Shown here: in pieces, positions 12,561 through 23,640 of the stretch | Layout of the letters: the number at the start of each line of letters is the position of its first letter | How positions within the stretch are numbered: position 1 is the stretch's first letter | Assembly (NCBI GenBank): GCA_021234155.1 | Contig: JAJEKV010000012.1 | Span: forward strand, 2,761,638 to 2,825,637 | DNA length: 64,000 nucleotides | Source: Isoetes taiwanensis | Lineage: Eukaryota; Streptophyta; Lycopodiopsida; Isoetales; Isoetaceae | Reading direction: 5' to 3' | Program-made: the position numbers and the translations under genes | Notes under the pieces: model-generated | The model's input: only the letters and a program-made list of their open reading frames with translations | The model's database searches: none | Told to the model about the DNA's origin: nothing

Positions 12561-13189
12561 ACCTCCGGATCCGAATCCAGACCCCTGCACCCTCCCAACC
12601 AAAACTAATATCTTGATGCACGAGCCCAAAATTGACTCAATCGCCCCTCTTGTTGATAGAGCTGGTGGTATTCCTCATTCTTTACTTCTCTTGGGCATAA
12701 ACTATGCTCCTTTGTCACCCTACCAACTCACCACTTTGCAATCCCTTCACCCAAGAATGTTCTTTTCAATAGAAGCCGTTTTACCGGACATCACCAATAC
12801 CAATGGTAACAACCTCTTTTTCAATGGAAATTTGCTGACAATGGTCTGGTCGAGCCACCGTGGTCAACTCTAACCTTGCAAGAAGGATGAAACCCAACAA
12901 TCCAAGTCAATCTACATCAAAATAAATGCACAACACTAAAAGAATCATCATCTCCATAGCTAGACTGGCAAACACCTCTCAATACACCGCCTCTCTCTTC
13001 TCCTCTCTCTGCCTGCATAATACAACATCATAATGCCCACAATGCTGCGACGTGTAATATCCCAAGACGCTACAGACATACAGAGCACAAATTTATACCA
13101 GATATGACGAAAGTGGTGAGGGTGATGAGGTGGTGAGGTGACCAATGTGGTGAGGGTGATCACCCCCAACAAGGTCACTGGGTTCAACA
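12561..13189. repeat. No recognised gene; second GTG-rich block
   Basis: Between the gag remnant and the long duplicated repeat. It holds a CT-rich patch at 12980-13020 and a degenerate GTGGTGAGG block at 13110-13165 resembling the array at 9.9-10.1 kb. A plus-strand open frame at 12613-12873 has no recognisable motif and may be the antisense of 5' sequence of the gag element. Confidence 0.4.
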
Positions 13190-13439
13190 TGGCCAACATT
13201 CCAAAGATTGGGACCTTGCAACCATTGCCTCGAGGTCATGCAGTTCCAAGTATCTAATTCAATTGGTATCAGGTTAGAGACCCAACCAGCCATATACTAT
13301 ATAATCACTTGCAAAAGCAACTTTTAGTATATTGATTCAGGTAGTGGATTGGCTCCTGTGACATGTGTAATGATGTACAATGTAATCATGATATGACATC
13401 TAACAAAATGACATCTTTCAATAAAAATAAATATAACAA

Positions 13440-14085
13440 GGTGCTGTGTAGAGTAATGGTTAGGTAGAAATCTGGGTCTCTTCTGCCCTAAAAAATATTG
13501 TTGATACAACAGGAAGAAAATCTGAAATAAACATGAAAAGTGCAATAGGAACAAACATGTAATGAATATAACTTTATAATACATGGGACTTGAACCCAAG
13601 GTATCCTGCAAAACCATAGTGCCTACCTTTGCAAAACTATACCACCTATATCACCTATATGTTTGCCAAAGTGGAAGATGAATGACCGCTAGCACAAAGT
13701 GGACAATTGTTGAAGTTGCATACATATTCGCCGAATAGAATGGGTGTTAAGGACACAAAGATAGAGGACTTAATAGAAATGGATAAACCTAATAATGAAG
13801 TGCACCTCAGGATTTTTATTCTAGCATTGCAAAATGCTTCTTCATTCCATTTGGTAAAATGCAAGTCCTGTCTTTGCACTTAGTGACCATCCCAGAGCAT
13901 GCATTGTTGGGCAGAGATCTAAGATTGTACACATACAAATAACCAAATAAATGAGCCGGTATTATGTTAATTTACCTAGAGAAATAACTAAGCAATGATT
14001 TACTAAAATAGGCATGCATTAGACATCCCAAGTTGGTTCTTTCAAGAAGCATTTTGCCCCCCTGCTTTTCCACCCCATTTAACTT
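13440..14085 (-). mobile_element. Insertion in repeat copy A with a tRNA-type B box
   Basis: About 650 bases present in copy A but not in copy B, so probably inserted after the copies separated. On the minus strand, 13596-13586 reads GGTTCAAGTCC, a perfect match to the RNA polymerase III B box. An A-box-like TAGGCACTATGG lies about 25 bases upstream at around 13620. This suits a tRNA-derived SINE, but the ends and tail were not resolved. Confidence 0.35.
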
Positions 14086-15132
14086 GATGGATTGGTGCAC
14101 CGGGGATCTGGGATGTCAAATCAATAATTGGCCATGGATTGGAATGTGTTGGCTTAAATAGATAGATTAGTATATGACTGGAAAGTACATACTGTGGAGT
14201 GTTGATTACATTTTAGTGAGCATTATTATTTTTCAATATTGAGTTGGTCCCTTCTAACAGATGCTAGTAAGATGGGCTTAGGTCTATGAAAAATATTTCG
14301 ACCAAAGGATACAGAGGTATTGAGCTTCTTTTTTCAACTGGTTCTCTTTAAAGGTCATTCTATTTCACACCCAAAAATAAGATTTTGAGGGAAATATCAC
14401 AGTGTCAAACAAGAAAGAGCTAGGTTTTTTTTTTTCAAAAAGAATCAGAAACTAGGAAGCTGGTAGGCTATCTTTTGAGCGAAATATTTATGCAGATGAT
14501 TTGCTAATGTCTTCTGATTTTCTTCCGTGGCTTGACGTAAGAAGCAGCTTTAGAAATGAAGGCAAAGCTTGAGTCCCATGGCCACACCATTAATGTGGCA
14601 CTAGAAAAATCAAGTATTATCAAGAGATGAGCATCTCCATCTGCTGCACTCAACAAGGTTCATCAAAGACCTTTACCCCAAGAGTTATTGAACCACTATT
14701 TGGCATACCAGATTTTATATATTGCCTATTTTATATTAGTTTCTATCTTCGATTGCTAGATCCAATGCATGAATTTAATCTAGACTTAAAGCACATTCAC
14801 CATAACAAGACACACTTATTATAGAGCAATGATTCAACCACATATTAAGAATCTATATAGATCACTGAGCTTATTGTAGCAAAATTGCATTATGTGCCCT
14901 CTAAACAACTAATAATTATAGGAGTTTAACAAACAGGATTCAACCCTAAACCCAAAATCAGGACACCAAAACATGTATGCTTAAATGGCTTCAAAAGAAG
15001 CACTACAATATTTATGCAGAGGGGAATGGTACAAATAAGGATGTGAAGTAGGAGAGGGTTTATTTAGGCTCTTTCTAATAGGGCTCAAGAACACAGAGCC
15101 TAACAGCATATATGTAGCCAGGTCAGTTTTGT

Positions 15133-15340
15133 TGTGGGGCTCATTCTAGAATGAGCTCCTTATGTGTTTGGTTCTACTGTATCGGCACAAAGGCACATTT
15201 TCTTGATAATTAGATATTATTACCTTGATTTTGAACCCGTAATGTGAGCTCCTTATACATTTTATTCTACTTAGTATCAAGAATAAAGGGTACATTTTTC
15301 TTGAATTCATACTCAGATACTGTTGCCCTGATTTTAAGCC
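15133..15340 (+). repeat. About 100-bp subrepeat, two units (copy A)
   Basis: Two head-to-tail imperfect units of about 100 bases, each containing TGAGCTCCTTAT, a TATCAAGAATAAAGG-like stretch and CACATTTTCTTGA followed by AGATATTNTTGCC. They match the three units of copy B at 17785-18085. The AATAAA hexamer recurs in several units and could act as a polyadenylation signal if this is LTR sequence. Confidence 0.6.
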
Positions 15341-15740
15341 TTACATTTCTTCATTTGCACTGCATTAATGTCGCATTGCTGCCTTATGGCTTGAGGAACT
15401 AGTTGAACTTTTTAGCATATGCATCATCTCTTTAACATATGCATCATTTTATCATGTCTATAATTATCATTCTAAAAATATCTTCATGACTCAGAACCAT
15501 GATTATTCTTCATACCTTATGGGCAACCATTGAGTATGAGCTGTCATGTACCTTGTGTACTCTCTCTCAATGCATGGAATGTGTCTAAGAAGATATTGTA
15601 AGGCTGTTGTGAAATAAGAGTAGCTAAAGAGAATTGAAATCCTTTCCACTTTGAAAAGTTGTGTTGGAGACCTGTCTTTAGTCATTGAGGTGAATAAAAA
15701 ACTAGCAAAAACAACTTCTATGTTCCTATTAAAACACCAA

Positions 15741-16549
15741 ATGGAAACAAACCATAGTCATCAATGAACAATAGGGCCACATAGTCCGATGCACAAATTC
15801 AAGTACATTTTTGTTTCATTTTTTACGCCAAAAATGACACCATTTATTTTCCAAGCATGCATCCTTCACCCATGATTTCTTTTCAAATTTTTAGGATCAT
15901 CGCAACTTATCCAAAATTCTCTAGCTAAGTATTTCAAGTTGTTACAATGAGTATAATAAATTACAAAGCAAAGTTCAAATTCAGAATGCCACTGTTGATA
16001 CCATACACAACCAAGTTATCCATTTGAAATAGTTTCAAACACGCTGCATGAAATTCACATCACTACCAAGATAGATATTACATGTCTTGAGTCAAAATTG
16101 ACTGTGATTCTAGATCCACAACCGACTGGACAGAAATGATTTTAATTATTGTAGTAATATAGGACATTCTCAATATCTAATGTTTTCCTTTAGATCCATG
16201 AGCTACAAAGATTCTCTCAATTCTTTGAAGTTCACCTTTTCCAATCTCAATTCCTCTAGGAGGAGAGGATGTCAGTTCTTTAGCAAGATCGCAAGATTGA
16301 ACTACTAATCTTTCAATTCTAATTATCAACTACAAGAGGGTCAATTTTATTAGCATACAATTTTACAATGAGGGCTAACGTATGACCTACTTCATCATCT
16401 CTTCTATCATTAGATTTTCCCTTTTCCTTGTTCCTAGTAACATGGCCTCGCCTTCTCATATCGGCTTTGCTCGTGTAAAAAATGAGTCACTGGGTGTTTC
16501 ACAAGTGCATATTTGTTTCTACTTCCTCAAGATAATATGATAGCTTGCC
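15741..16549. other. Spacer between repeat copies A and B
   Basis: AT-rich sequence with no recognised domain. It separates the end of copy A from the start of copy B and includes decayed protein-like fragments too short to assign. Confidence 0.4.
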
Positions 16550-18310
16550 CATTAACACCTCACACACCCATGGCCACAAGTTCAACATACAACATTGGTC
16601 CAAAGATTGGGGACCTTAAAATCCATTGCCTCGGGAGGCCATAAGCGTCGGTAATGCATCTAACCTGGTAGTAGACCTTAAACCACCCATATGTACTATA
16701 TAATCACATGATATACGATCATGATATGATGACTAACAAAATGACATCCTTCAATAAAAATAATAATAATACGTACAATGAAATGGCTCACTATGCCAGA
16801 TCTATGATGTCAAATTGAATACTACGGATGGATTGAATGTTGGTTTAGCGTGAATAGATTAGTATATGACCTAAAGCATATCAGGTGTGTTGATTATAAG
16901 CTTTAGTGAGCATTATTATTTTCAGTCATTGAGCTATCCTCCTGACGGATGCTAGTAAAGTGGGTTTGGTGGCTCATGAAAAATATTTTGAACCGGGATA
17001 TAGAGGTTGTTTTTCAGCTATCCCTCTTATAGTGGTCATTGTATCATGACACTTTAAAATAACATTTTGAGGGAACACGCCATGCCAAACAAGAAAGAAC
17101 TTGTGGTTTTTTCAAAAAGAATCTAAAACTAGGTTTTCAGAGGTCACTTTTTGGAAAGAAACATCTCGTGATTTACATATTTTGATGATGTTCTCGATTT
17201 TCTTCAGTTTTGATAGAAGTAGTAGCTTTAGAAAATGAAGGCAAAGCTTGAGTCTGATGGCCAACCACCATTAACATTGTGTGGCACTAGAAAAATCATT
17301 ATTATCACCATGATCATCTCCATCTCCAAGCCGACCAACAAGGTTCATCAAAGACCTTACCCCCATTAGTTATTGAACCATCATTCCATTCCCATCTTAC
17401 GTCTCCCCACACCACAGAAGAAAGTTTGAGGTCTTGGCAAGAAAGACTCCTCCATCCCTCCCTCAAAGGCATTTAAATAAAATAGATACTATAGGGACAA
17501 CAATAGGCAAGACAAATGAATCGATGAGCTTGTGCCATTCGCAAAAATGGTGGATTTTGTATCTGAAGAACTACATAATAAGTGAGAGACAAGGGCACAA
17601 GGCCATGTTCTAGTTGAAGAGGTTACATTAGGTCATCTCAAAATGGCACGAAGGACTTGAGATATTCTCAATAGATAGATGCAATAGGGAATGCTGCAAC
17701 AAGTGGATGGGCAGAGGTTTAGCTTGTGTGCTTTTTTAAAAGGGTCAAGAACATGAGCACCTAATAGTATATATGTAGTTGAAGCTGCTTTTGTTAGCTC
17801 ATTCCGCATCGTATTCAGCAGTTTTGTTCTACTTGTAATAAGAATAAAGGCACATTTTCTGAGTTATACCAGATATTGTTGCTCTATTTTAAAACCCGCA
17901 CGTGAGCTCCTTATGCCGGTTTTGTTCACTTGTATCAAGAATAAAGGGCACATTTTCTTGAGTTGTACCAGATATTGTTGCCTTGATTAACCTATCGTGA
18001 GCTCCTCTTATGCTGGTTTCACCCTACTTGTATCAGCATTGGGGCACATTTTCTCGAATTATACTAGATATTGTTGCCTTGATTTTGAGCTCTTACATTT
18101 TCTTCATTGCACCAGATTAATAGTGACGTCATGGCCTTATGGCTTGGAGGCACTAGTTGAGATATTTTTTTAACATATGCATCATGTCTTTAAATATATG
18201 CACTTCATTTTATCATTATCATATCATTTGCAAAAATATCATGGACTTGTGAAACCATGACTATTTTCTTTCATACCCACGGCACCCATTGAGAAAGTAT
18301 CGGTTTCAAA
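16550..18310 (+). mobile_element. Long dispersed repeat, copy B
   Basis: A second, diverged copy of the repeat at 13190-15740, same orientation, lacking the 650-base insertion. It ends about 20 bases before a Ty3/gypsy reverse transcriptase fragment at 18330, so copy B is probably 5' sequence of that element. No open frame longer than about 60 codons exists. Differences from copy A include many small indels, showing both are old. Confidence 0.7.
17785..18085 (+). repeat. About 100-bp subrepeat, three units (copy B)
   Basis: Three imperfect units in tandem: roughly 17785-17890, 17891-17995 and 17996-18090. Each has a TGAGCTCCT or TTAGCTCATT start, a CTTGTATCA stretch, GGCACATTTTCT, and ATACCAGATATTGTTGCC. 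Copy A has only two units, so unit number varies between copies. Confidence 0.7.
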
Positions 18311-18329
18311 CAAACCGACAATCAAAGAT

Positions 18330-18720
18330 AAATTCTATTCAGAGGAAATGATTTGATGAATCACGAGGTACCGACATTTAGCAAAATAGATCTTGTCAAA
18401 GCTACCATCAAATCGTAATCAAGGAATCGACATTGAGAAACAAAATTTCTAACCACTTTGGACATTATGAATTCAGAGGATGCCATTTGGATTCATTAAT
18501 GCACCAAAGAACTTTTTGTCGATTGATGGGGAGAGTTTAAGACCGTATTGGGAAATGTGGTTGTGTTCGATGACATTGTTCACAAAGCATTCATAGAGAG
18601 CATTAAGAAAGACCTTCAAGAAGTTTTGATCTTCATACAAAAATCACCTATTAATGAATCCAAAAGTCGCTTTATGCAAGAAGTTGGATATTTCTGACAT
18701 CTGAGCCAGTGAAGATGAAA
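18330..18720 (+). pseudogene. Ty3/gypsy reverse transcriptase fragment
   Basis: Translating the plus strand in pieces gives FSKIDLVKA, then HFGHYEFR, GLINAP, LMGRV, VVVFDDI and SKSRFMQEVGYF. These are the consecutive RT palm and thumb motifs of Ty3/gypsy elements, with VFDDI replacing the usual FxDDI catalytic box. At least three frameshifts separate them. The sequence stops being RT-like near 18790, where GC-rich LINE DNA begins. The matching RNase H resumes at 24.77 kb on the same strand, so this gene was split by later insertions. Confidence 0.75.
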
Positions 18721-19339
18721 CCAGAATGGGATCCCGTGATAAGAATAGAATAGAATAATTAGAATAGGTTTTAGCATCCAGAGACCAATTGGCCTATGGG
18801 ACTCCAAATGAAAGAGATGTTAGCTATTAACGCATTGTGATTAAAACCCCGCCCGAAGGGTTTTCGAGGGAAAAGCCTAAGAAGAATAAGCATGCCGCAC
18901 ATCGCGATGAATTGCATAGATGCTCATTCCCAGAGGACACAAACGAGTCCGTAGCATCCATAACTCCGAGGCTGACCCCAAAGAAACCTACCGACGCCAA
19001 GGTCAATAACTCATGCAACGGCCAGCTGTGCATTATAACTCAAACATATCGCCTCTGACATGGAAAATGCCGCGATCCGAGGTACATATCTCATCCCTCA
19101 ATCGGCTACCGATGGGCGCGCAACATCGGGCAAAGCCTTGTTTCGTATTTCCGAGCCCAACGCCTGCTTCACGCGGAGGCTTATGTAACCCGCGCGTAAT
19201 GGAGGCTATAAGCTCCAAGGCTTCATGGGCAACCGGGTGTACGGGCATCGGTAATTTTGTGAGCCTAGATTGACTTTACACATAGTGTGCCAAAATTTTA
19301 ACGTACGCTGGTCACATCCCGAAGCCATGGAGGAAAGTA

Positions 19340-19622
19340 GCATCTAGGTACGCTTAATCACTTCGCACTTTCTTTGTCCCGACTCGACGACTGCTTGCCT
19401 ACACCCCTGAGAACCACCGGCTGCTTTGTCTTTCCAAAGAGATTTCGTATGCTGGTGACCCATCGCCGCGGGCCAGCAAGGTGGGGCGTTTAAAGTCGCC
19501 CATAGCGACCACCTTTGAAGTAAACGGCGGCTGCTCCAATGCGTACTCTCTGAAGGGTAGAAAGTCGGTCTCCTCGAGTAGGATCCGCACGAACTCGACT
19601 CACCCCTGTGTCTTCCGTACAA
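19340..19622 (-). pseudogene. LINE post-RT segment
   Basis: Frames here read ETDFLPFREYALEQ and, in an overlapping frame, a GDFNAP-like string. The position after RT and the E..FLP.REYALEQ pattern fit the conserved region that follows RT in many LINEs better than a second endonuclease. Two frames alternate, implying a one-base indel near 19495. Confidence 0.4.
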
Positions 19623-19899
19623 GAAGGCCTTCGACCGCCGAGGTCATTCCTGTGTGTTGAGGGATATCACCCACCCCACACTTCGCCCCCATAATACAAA
19701 AGGACCGCTCAACCAAGGTTCAAAACAAATGTGACTAGTAGCCCAAAGGCTAACCGCCTTTGTGGTCGTTGTTCTGTGAGGGTATACATAGTGTCAACCC
19801 GCCGTGACCTCGCAACCCGATAGCCGCGATCCTAATGGTGGTAGTTGAGAACTCAACTCTGGCATTTGTAGGCTCTGGCTACTTTTACCTCTTTACCGG

Positions 19900-20530
19900 T
19901 ATGAATGCTAGCCTTGGCTAATCCGGATGATGCAACTGAAGCGCCATCCTAGTTTGGCTAAGTTAACTCTTCGCATGCCGCTGAATTGGCAAAAGTGAAT
20001 AAGAGCATCCGTGACGCTGCATGTCTTCCGAGTATAGGCCATGAGGTTGACATCGCCCCAGACATATGAGCGCCGTCGACAGGTGATGCATGAGATGTGC
20101 GCCACCTTCCATGCTCAAAGAGCTAATCTTTCCAATTGATCAATGTAGGCCAAAGAGTGTGTGGGGGAGAGGGGCAACCCCGACGCAGACTCCAATGCTA
20201 CCGATCATCGGGTCAGGTCATTGATGTGATACTTACCATGATGCCTCAGACAAATTTATACACGACTTCGCGAAGTCCAGGTCCTCACGAACCGTCCCAT
20301 AGTCATTAAGGGGTACTGTAATGAACGCTTTTGCAAACTAATGCAAACAACAAAGACAAAGTTCAGTTTACATTCACATCCTCAATCAATGTGCCAGAAA
20401 GAAGATATGATCAATGGTAGAATGTCCGGGCCTAAACCCTCACTGCAAGAGCTCAGACTCCGCTTCCTCACCATTGTCACCACGCCAAGGATGCCAATAG
20501 TTTTGCAAAGAGAGAGTCGACCATAATAGG
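19900..20530 (-). pseudogene. LINE reverse transcriptase domain
   Basis: The minus strand around 20455-20407 gives GFRPGHSTIDHIFFLAH, the classic GFR.G.ST.D motif of LINE reverse transcriptases. It is followed by a broken FAKAF..VP block near 20330, an IGVCVGVAPLPHTL segment near 20170 (equivalent of QGCPLSPTLF) and, at about 20070-20040, VWGDVNLMAY where the catalytic Y/F-A-DD box should be. After that ALIHFCQFSGMRRVNLAK matches the SGL.vN..K region. The catalytic box is damaged and several shifts are present, so the enzyme is dead. Confidence 0.75.
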
Positions 20531-21589
20531 TACCAGACAGTCGCATTACGGTCCCCCGCTTTGTATAGGCACTAATTTACTAGTGGTCCATTATGAGGGA
20601 AGCCTTCTCAATGCTTTACTGAACAATGCCGAGGACAGTAACTGGAGGCCCAAAATTTCATTCTCGTAAGCTCCCACGATGCCACTCCAGATCCGCCGCC
20701 TCTTCCCATTAGCTTTGCTGACGTCAGAGGCTCCATGATGACACTCTCCTGCGATAACCAGAGCCATGCCTATCTGCGGAGGGATCGGTGCCCTACTTCA
20801 GCTGGTCGTATTAACCGCTGTGGCACTGGCACCCATTGGTTCGAGGTGATGTTCCCCGTGGTCGCGGCAGTTGCTCAAGACCTTCCGTGAATGCCTGGAT
20901 GCCTGGCCCAGAGACCAACACCGCTATCGGTTGCGCTGTATCCGCCTTCTTGTTCTGAGAAAGCGAGCCGTATTGACCTGACTACCGTAAGCTGAGATGG
21001 ATTAGTGACTGTCGAGTGTGCATTTGAGCTCCCGACACTATCATCAAACCATCTCATGGGAAGGTGGTAGTGCCCGAGTTCGCGAGCGCCTCTCCCAGCA
21101 TCTTTCACCGCCGGGCTGTGTGAGTCACCATAATTGCTCTGAAGTGTGGGAGTTGCAGCACTCGCCGCATCATGCTCAAGCAACAAGGTTGTTCTCGCGA
21201 CGGGTCAGAGTCCAGCAGCGGGGCACCGCAGATATCGAGATGCACCGAGCCCCAATGGAGATGGCTGAATAAATGGTCCGAGTCTACTTCCTCATCCCGA
21301 GGTCTGGTCTCTAATGGAAAATGAGTTAACTGTGTGCAGATCCTGCTCCCGAACCAGTCGATAATCCACACCACACCAGAGTCAGCCACTGTTCTCTGTC
21401 AGTGCGCGAAATTGAAGATCTACTTATCAGGCTACAACTCCATTACAAATAACCGTGTCAAAGATACCACCAAAGAATGAACAACCGCCTCGCCATAGCC
21501 GTAAATATGGTCAAGTCACCGATATCCTTGACCAAGCCACCCTCTCAAGGGGTTCAACTCAGAAGACGCCTTCCGCCAAGGGCTCAATT

Positions 21590-22035
21590 TTGGAACCGCT
21601 TCATCTCCCAGCAGCATTAAAGTCACCAAGCAATATAACCGCCTAACCGTTGCGGCTTCGGCCAGATGTCATCACATAGATTGACATAGGGCTCCAATCG
21701 ATCCACATCCAATGAGTGTTATAAAGTTGCCCTGCGATGTGAGCAGTACGTCATATGGAGGTCACACTGCCATGTCGCGACCACACCCACAAGTAGCGAC
21801 AGACCACCGTTTTGTGCAACGACCGAGTGCCCTGCTGCATCTGCGAGTAGCGTGCAACCCCGCCCATGCCTCGCCAGCTCGCACTCATTGAACACCGAAA
21901 TGCAGATAGCCCGAGGTCCGCACAGTTCTCGCGATGCTCCGCTGCTTCCATGAGGAAAAACAGGAGATCCATATCCGGTGCAATATAGCGAGACTCTCAG
22001 CTTTTCTCGCTGGGGAAGCCTCATAGCTTCCAAGA
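21590..22035 (-). pseudogene. LINE endonuclease (APE-type) domain
   Basis: From 22033 the minus strand reads LPQREKLRVSLYCTGY, then SVFNECELARHGRGCTLLAD and AAGHSVVAQNGGLSLLV, resembling the start of LINE endonucleases. At 21640-21607 another frame gives VILLGDFNAAGR, matching the GDFN metal-binding motif of this fold. The pieces lie in different frames. The order, endonuclease upstream of RT on the same strand, is as expected. Confidence 0.6.
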
Positions 22036-22510
22036 CAATTCATCCGAGGCATGGCCTCATTTGTTGGCATTCTATGTGACGCCAGATCATGATCTCGCCT
22101 GCTGCGTGGGGAGAAGGTGCTACCGAGCAGAGTCGAGCGCGATGAGGTGCAAGAGGGGTACCGGCAACAAAGAGCTATGAGCAGGAGCGAGGGTGCACCG
22201 ACGATAAGGCCGGCGACCGCCAGCGCCCGCCCGAAACGCGGTTTTCGTCTTGACAAGGCCCTCGCGAGCCCCTCTATCGCATCTGACGCCCCCACCCGGG
22301 CTGGCCATTGCCTACGACTTCAGCAGATCTGGGGTGAGATCCCCGGTCGACATGAGTACCCTTCAGCTGCTCATCGACGCAGATGGCCTTCACGGTGATT
22401 GCATGTTCCGCCACCGCGGAAGGTGACAACGCTACGTAAAAATGCATCCGTGGTGTGTTGAGTCCCAAGGCGCTTTGCTCTAGCAATGTGTACCATAGCG
22501 AGAATGCCAT

Positions 22511-23640
22511 CTGGTGATATGATTCATCCCCAACGCGCTTTGGTGAGACGCCCCGCCTCCTCCGAATCCACGCACCACCACATTATGGCGCTTGCTGCCT
22601 GGCCTCGGGCCACATCAGCCGAGGGGCAACATTAGTTGTCCCAAGAGGGTGACGCTCGCTATCGGAGGTGGACCGCCACGCCGACAGGGCTGGTGGTGCT
22701 AAATGGAGGAGGTGAAGTCTGCCCGCCTGCTGGCTATTTAGGGTCAGGCACGTGGCTAGGGCGCCCCGTAAGGCGCTCGCCGCCGAGCCTGAGCCTAGCT
22801 CCTTTTGGAATCTCCGCCGCTACAACTCATTTGTGCACGTCAGGTTCATGGACCTCAAAGATGGAGGCCAGTCACGCCATTACCGGGCAAATGGCTGCTT
22901 TGAGCCCCGGAATCTCCCCGATTCTAAAATCCGCACTCTACTTTGCGTGTTCTTGGCTCACCGCTGGCTCGGCGATGGCTCCACCGCTTTATATCACGGG
23001 CATACCCTACCACTCTGAGGCGGAAATAGTTGTCATCAGATCCTCGCCAACACCCCGCTGTCGTGATGCCATAGTCCCTAATTGGTGAGAGGAGGGAATC
23101 CACTGAAGCTCGCAGCCTGCAAGGTCAAGCATCCTGTTGCCTCTCAAAGGGGCTGCTGGCTCGGTTTTCTAACTGGCCAGACGCGGGTCTCCATCTCAGA
23201 ACTCCGTTTTCCCACGCTTAACCGCCTTTTGAGCACGGGGATGCCGAGGATCAGATCTCCGCTGGCCAATCCCCAACTGCCCGTTACTCGACCGTTTCAG
23301 GCTCGCTTCATGGTTCGTCTACTGTCGGGCTTTATAGCCTCATCCATCTCCCAAGCCAATCTCATGATTGGGCTCGCCCGCTTCCCTCCCTCATGAAGAG
23401 GCTTTTCCCCTTGTCTTGTTATCCTGGACCGCCTTGCTGCCCTCCCCCGGTTCTCCTAGGTGGGTCACTGGGCTGGGCCGAGGAATGTCTCCTCCAACAG
23501 GGGTTCCAAGGCCAAGGCCATGAAGTTGTATGGTATGAATGGGGGTTAAAGAGCAAAGTGCCATGAAGAATTGGAAAGATATCGAAATATAAACCATGCC
23601 CACCAAAGGGTTGGCACCTGTGGGGGTTTTGGGGGTTCAA
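22511..23640. other. GC-rich region, unrecognised, probably LINE 5' part
   Basis: GC-rich DNA continuous with the LINE. Several open frames exist on both strands (for example 22636-23088 on the plus strand), but long frames are expected in GC-rich sequence and none shows a recognisable motif. Position suggests the LINE 5' region or first ORF on the minus strand; this is inference. Confidence 0.3.

Larger units (their letters stand above)
13190..15740 (+). mobile_element. Long dispersed repeat, copy A
   Basis: Direct comparison shows this stretch is a diverged copy of 16550-18310. Shared landmarks include CAAAGATTGGG and ATTGCCTCG near 13205-13230 (16610-16635 in copy B), AACAAAATGACATC at 13399 (16736), TTTAGTGAGCATTATTATT at 14213 (16904), CAACAAGGTTCATCAAAGACC at 14650 (17338) and GGCACATTTTCTTGA near 15190. 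It is non-coding or fully decayed. Parts of the same family recur at 25.47-26.05 and 26.56-26.96 kb. Copy A carries about 650 extra bases (13440-14085) absent from copy B. The context, just before a gypsy RT in copy B, suggests LTR or 5' untranslated sequence of a Ty3/gypsy family; this is inference. Confidence 0.7.
18840..22510 (-). mobile_element. GC-rich LINE (non-LTR retrotransposon), decayed
   Basis: A minus-strand non-LTR element shown by three domains in the right order: an apurinic-type endonuclease (22035-21590), a reverse transcriptase (20530-19900) and a post-RT segment (19622-19340). GC content is clearly above the AT-rich flanks. No poly-A or short-repeat tail is visible at its expected 3' end near 18840. 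It lies between the RT and RNase H halves of a plus-strand gypsy pol, so it inserted after that element. Frameshifts and stops are frequent. The 5' limit is unclear and may reach 23.5 kb. Confidence 0.7.

Noticed and set aside
14488-14523. YADDLLMSS-like reverse transcriptase motif in repeat copy A
   Set aside because: Copy B at the equivalent place does not keep the motif, and no other RT block surrounds it in order; chance cannot be excluded.
19399-19590. A second endonuclease (GDFNAP-like string) below the LINE RT
   Set aside because: Position after RT and the neighbouring REYALEQ pattern fit the LINE post-RT segment better; the GDFN resemblance arises in only one of two alternating frames.
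22636-23088. 150-codon plus-strand ORF in the GC-rich island
   Set aside because: Long frames are expected in GC-rich DNA; several overlap on both strands and none shows a motif.
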